A stretch of DNA of 6,779 nt from Planctomycetota bacterium (GTDB lineage: Bacteria; Planctomycetota; Phycisphaerae; UBA1845), in the NCBI GenBank assembly GCA_022566435.1, contig JADFIX010000049.1, forward strand, positions 1 to 6,779, given 5' to 3'. This document shows positions 6,150-6,779 of this stretch, one piece after another (position 1 is the stretch's first letter; the number at the start of each line of letters is the position of its first letter). The position numbers were made by a program, and so were the translations under genes. The notes under the pieces are model-generated. The model ran no database searches. It was not told the origin of the DNA and saw nothing but the letters and a program-made list of their open reading frames with translations.

Positions 6150-6779
6150 ATGATCCCATCTGTCATCGAAAATCAGGAACACCGGCTCGCCGACGTGCTG
6201 CGCGCGTGCCTTGAGCATTGTCCGGGTGGGCCGTTGGACGTGGCGACGGCGTACTTTTCGATCTCCGGCTATCGGTTGATTCAGGAGCAACTCCACAGTA
6301 CCGGGGCGTTTCGGCTGTTGATAGGCTCCGATCCGCAGACGGGCGCCGATGTCGGACTGCGACCTGACCAACGACGGGAATTGGCCGCCCGGATGCAGGG
6401 TGACCTGGAAGCCGAGCCATTCACCGAAGAAACACTCAAGTTGGTCGAGGATCTGATCGCGTTCCTACGATCCGAAAAGGTCGAGGTGCGGCTCTTCGAC
6501 AAAGGGTTTCTCCATGCCAAGGCGTACTTGTTTCATCACGATCAGGTTGGGCCGAACAATCGGTCTGACCGGCTCCAACCGTTCGCGGCGATCGTGGGCT
6601 CAAGCAACTTTACAGGTCCAGGGCTGACGAGTAACCGCGAATTGAATTTGGTCCATCGTGTGCTGTTGCCCGAGGAGGAGGCCACAGATGCCGATGCAGC
6701 GCGAAAGATCACCTACCTGCGACAGGACGATCGCGGCGAGAACGAGACGCTGCTTGATCCCAGCGGCGTGCAGGTTCCG
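6150..6779 (+). CDS. PLD-family nuclease domain, N-terminus of a probable PLD-SNF2 helicase, 3'-truncated by window edge
   Basis: The frame is open from the ATG at 6150 to the end of the window, giving 210 residues. LDVATAYFSISGY (29-41) is the first strand and loop typical of these PLD domains; FLHAKAYLF (120-128) supplies the HxK catalytic pair (H122, K124); IVGSSNFTGPGL (148-159) is the GSxN element, and N162 and E164 follow in the usual spacing. The overall pattern, including RLLIGSDPQ (55-63) and ETLKLVEDLIAFLR (94-107), matches what I know of the N-terminus of large (around 1000 residues or more) helicase proteins with an N-terminal PLD nuclease and a SNF2-type ATPase. The helicase part would lie beyond the window and is inferred. 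A short stand-alone PLD nuclease, such as the DISARM DrmC type, is the main alternative. The only earlier in-frame start is GTG 6069, deep in the preceding gene; no good RBS precedes 6150. High GC (about 72% in one line) resembles the methyltransferase core and not the cassette between. Confidence 0.83.
   Translation, partial: MIPSVIENQEHRLADVLRACLEHCPGGPLDVATAYFSISGYRLIQEQLHSTGAFRLLIGSDPQTGADVGLRPDQRRELAARMQGDLEAEPFTEETLKLVEDLIAFLRSEKVEVRLFDKGFLHAKAYLFHHDQVGPNNRSDRLQPFAAIVGSSNFTGPGLTSNRELNLVHRVLLPEEEATDADAARKITYLRQDDRGENETLLDPSGVQVP

Noticed and set aside
1..6779. Calling the locus DISARM, BREX or CBASS
   Set aside because: No DrmA/DrmB, no Pgl/Brx proteins other than a generic Eco57I-type methylase, and no CD-NTase or SAVED/Cap effector are visible; only partial resemblance exists.

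Overview
This window is a bacterial accessory (defence-type) locus. It has five co-directional plus-strand genes packed with gaps of only 14-107 bp. The first gene is cut by the left edge and the last by the right edge. No rRNA, tRNA, CRISPR array, IS element or long repeat was seen. The host cannot be named. The outer genes are GC-rich (hand counts of single 60-base lines give about 68% GC near position 200 and about 72% near 6200). The inner stretch is lower (about 37-45% in lines near 1260, 1800, 2460 and 4080, and about 55% near 5160). Such a pattern fits a GC-rich environmental bacterium carrying a mosaic island, but this is inference.

Layout. Positions 1-2586 hold most of an Eco57I-type N6-adenine DNA methyltransferase with a TaqI-like target-recognition half; its N-terminus lies outside the window. 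Positions 2670-3926 encode a 418-residue protein whose C-terminal part looks like a DisA/CdaA-type diadenylate cyclase (DAC) domain, with variant catalytic motifs. Positions 4034-4687 encode a 217-residue protein I do not recognise. Positions 4702-6120 encode a 472-residue FAD/NAD(P)-dependent oxidoreductase-like protein with two dinucleotide-binding glycine motifs and an odd His/Cys cluster. Positions 6150-6779 begin a PLD-nuclease-domain protein that resembles the N-terminus of the large PLD-SNF2 helicases often paired with Eco57I methyltransferases.

How they may work together. The methyltransferase and the PLD-helicase form a recognisable restriction-modification-like pair. Between them sits a three-gene cassette: cyclase, unknown protein, oxidoreductase. 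The most attractive reading is a nucleotide second-messenger module embedded in a modification/restriction locus, with the cyclase as sensor and signal producer and the oxidoreductase and/or the unknown protein as effectors. This would be CBASS-like in logic but built on a DAC domain rather than a CD-NTase. The domain calls rest on visible motifs; the joint function is inference.
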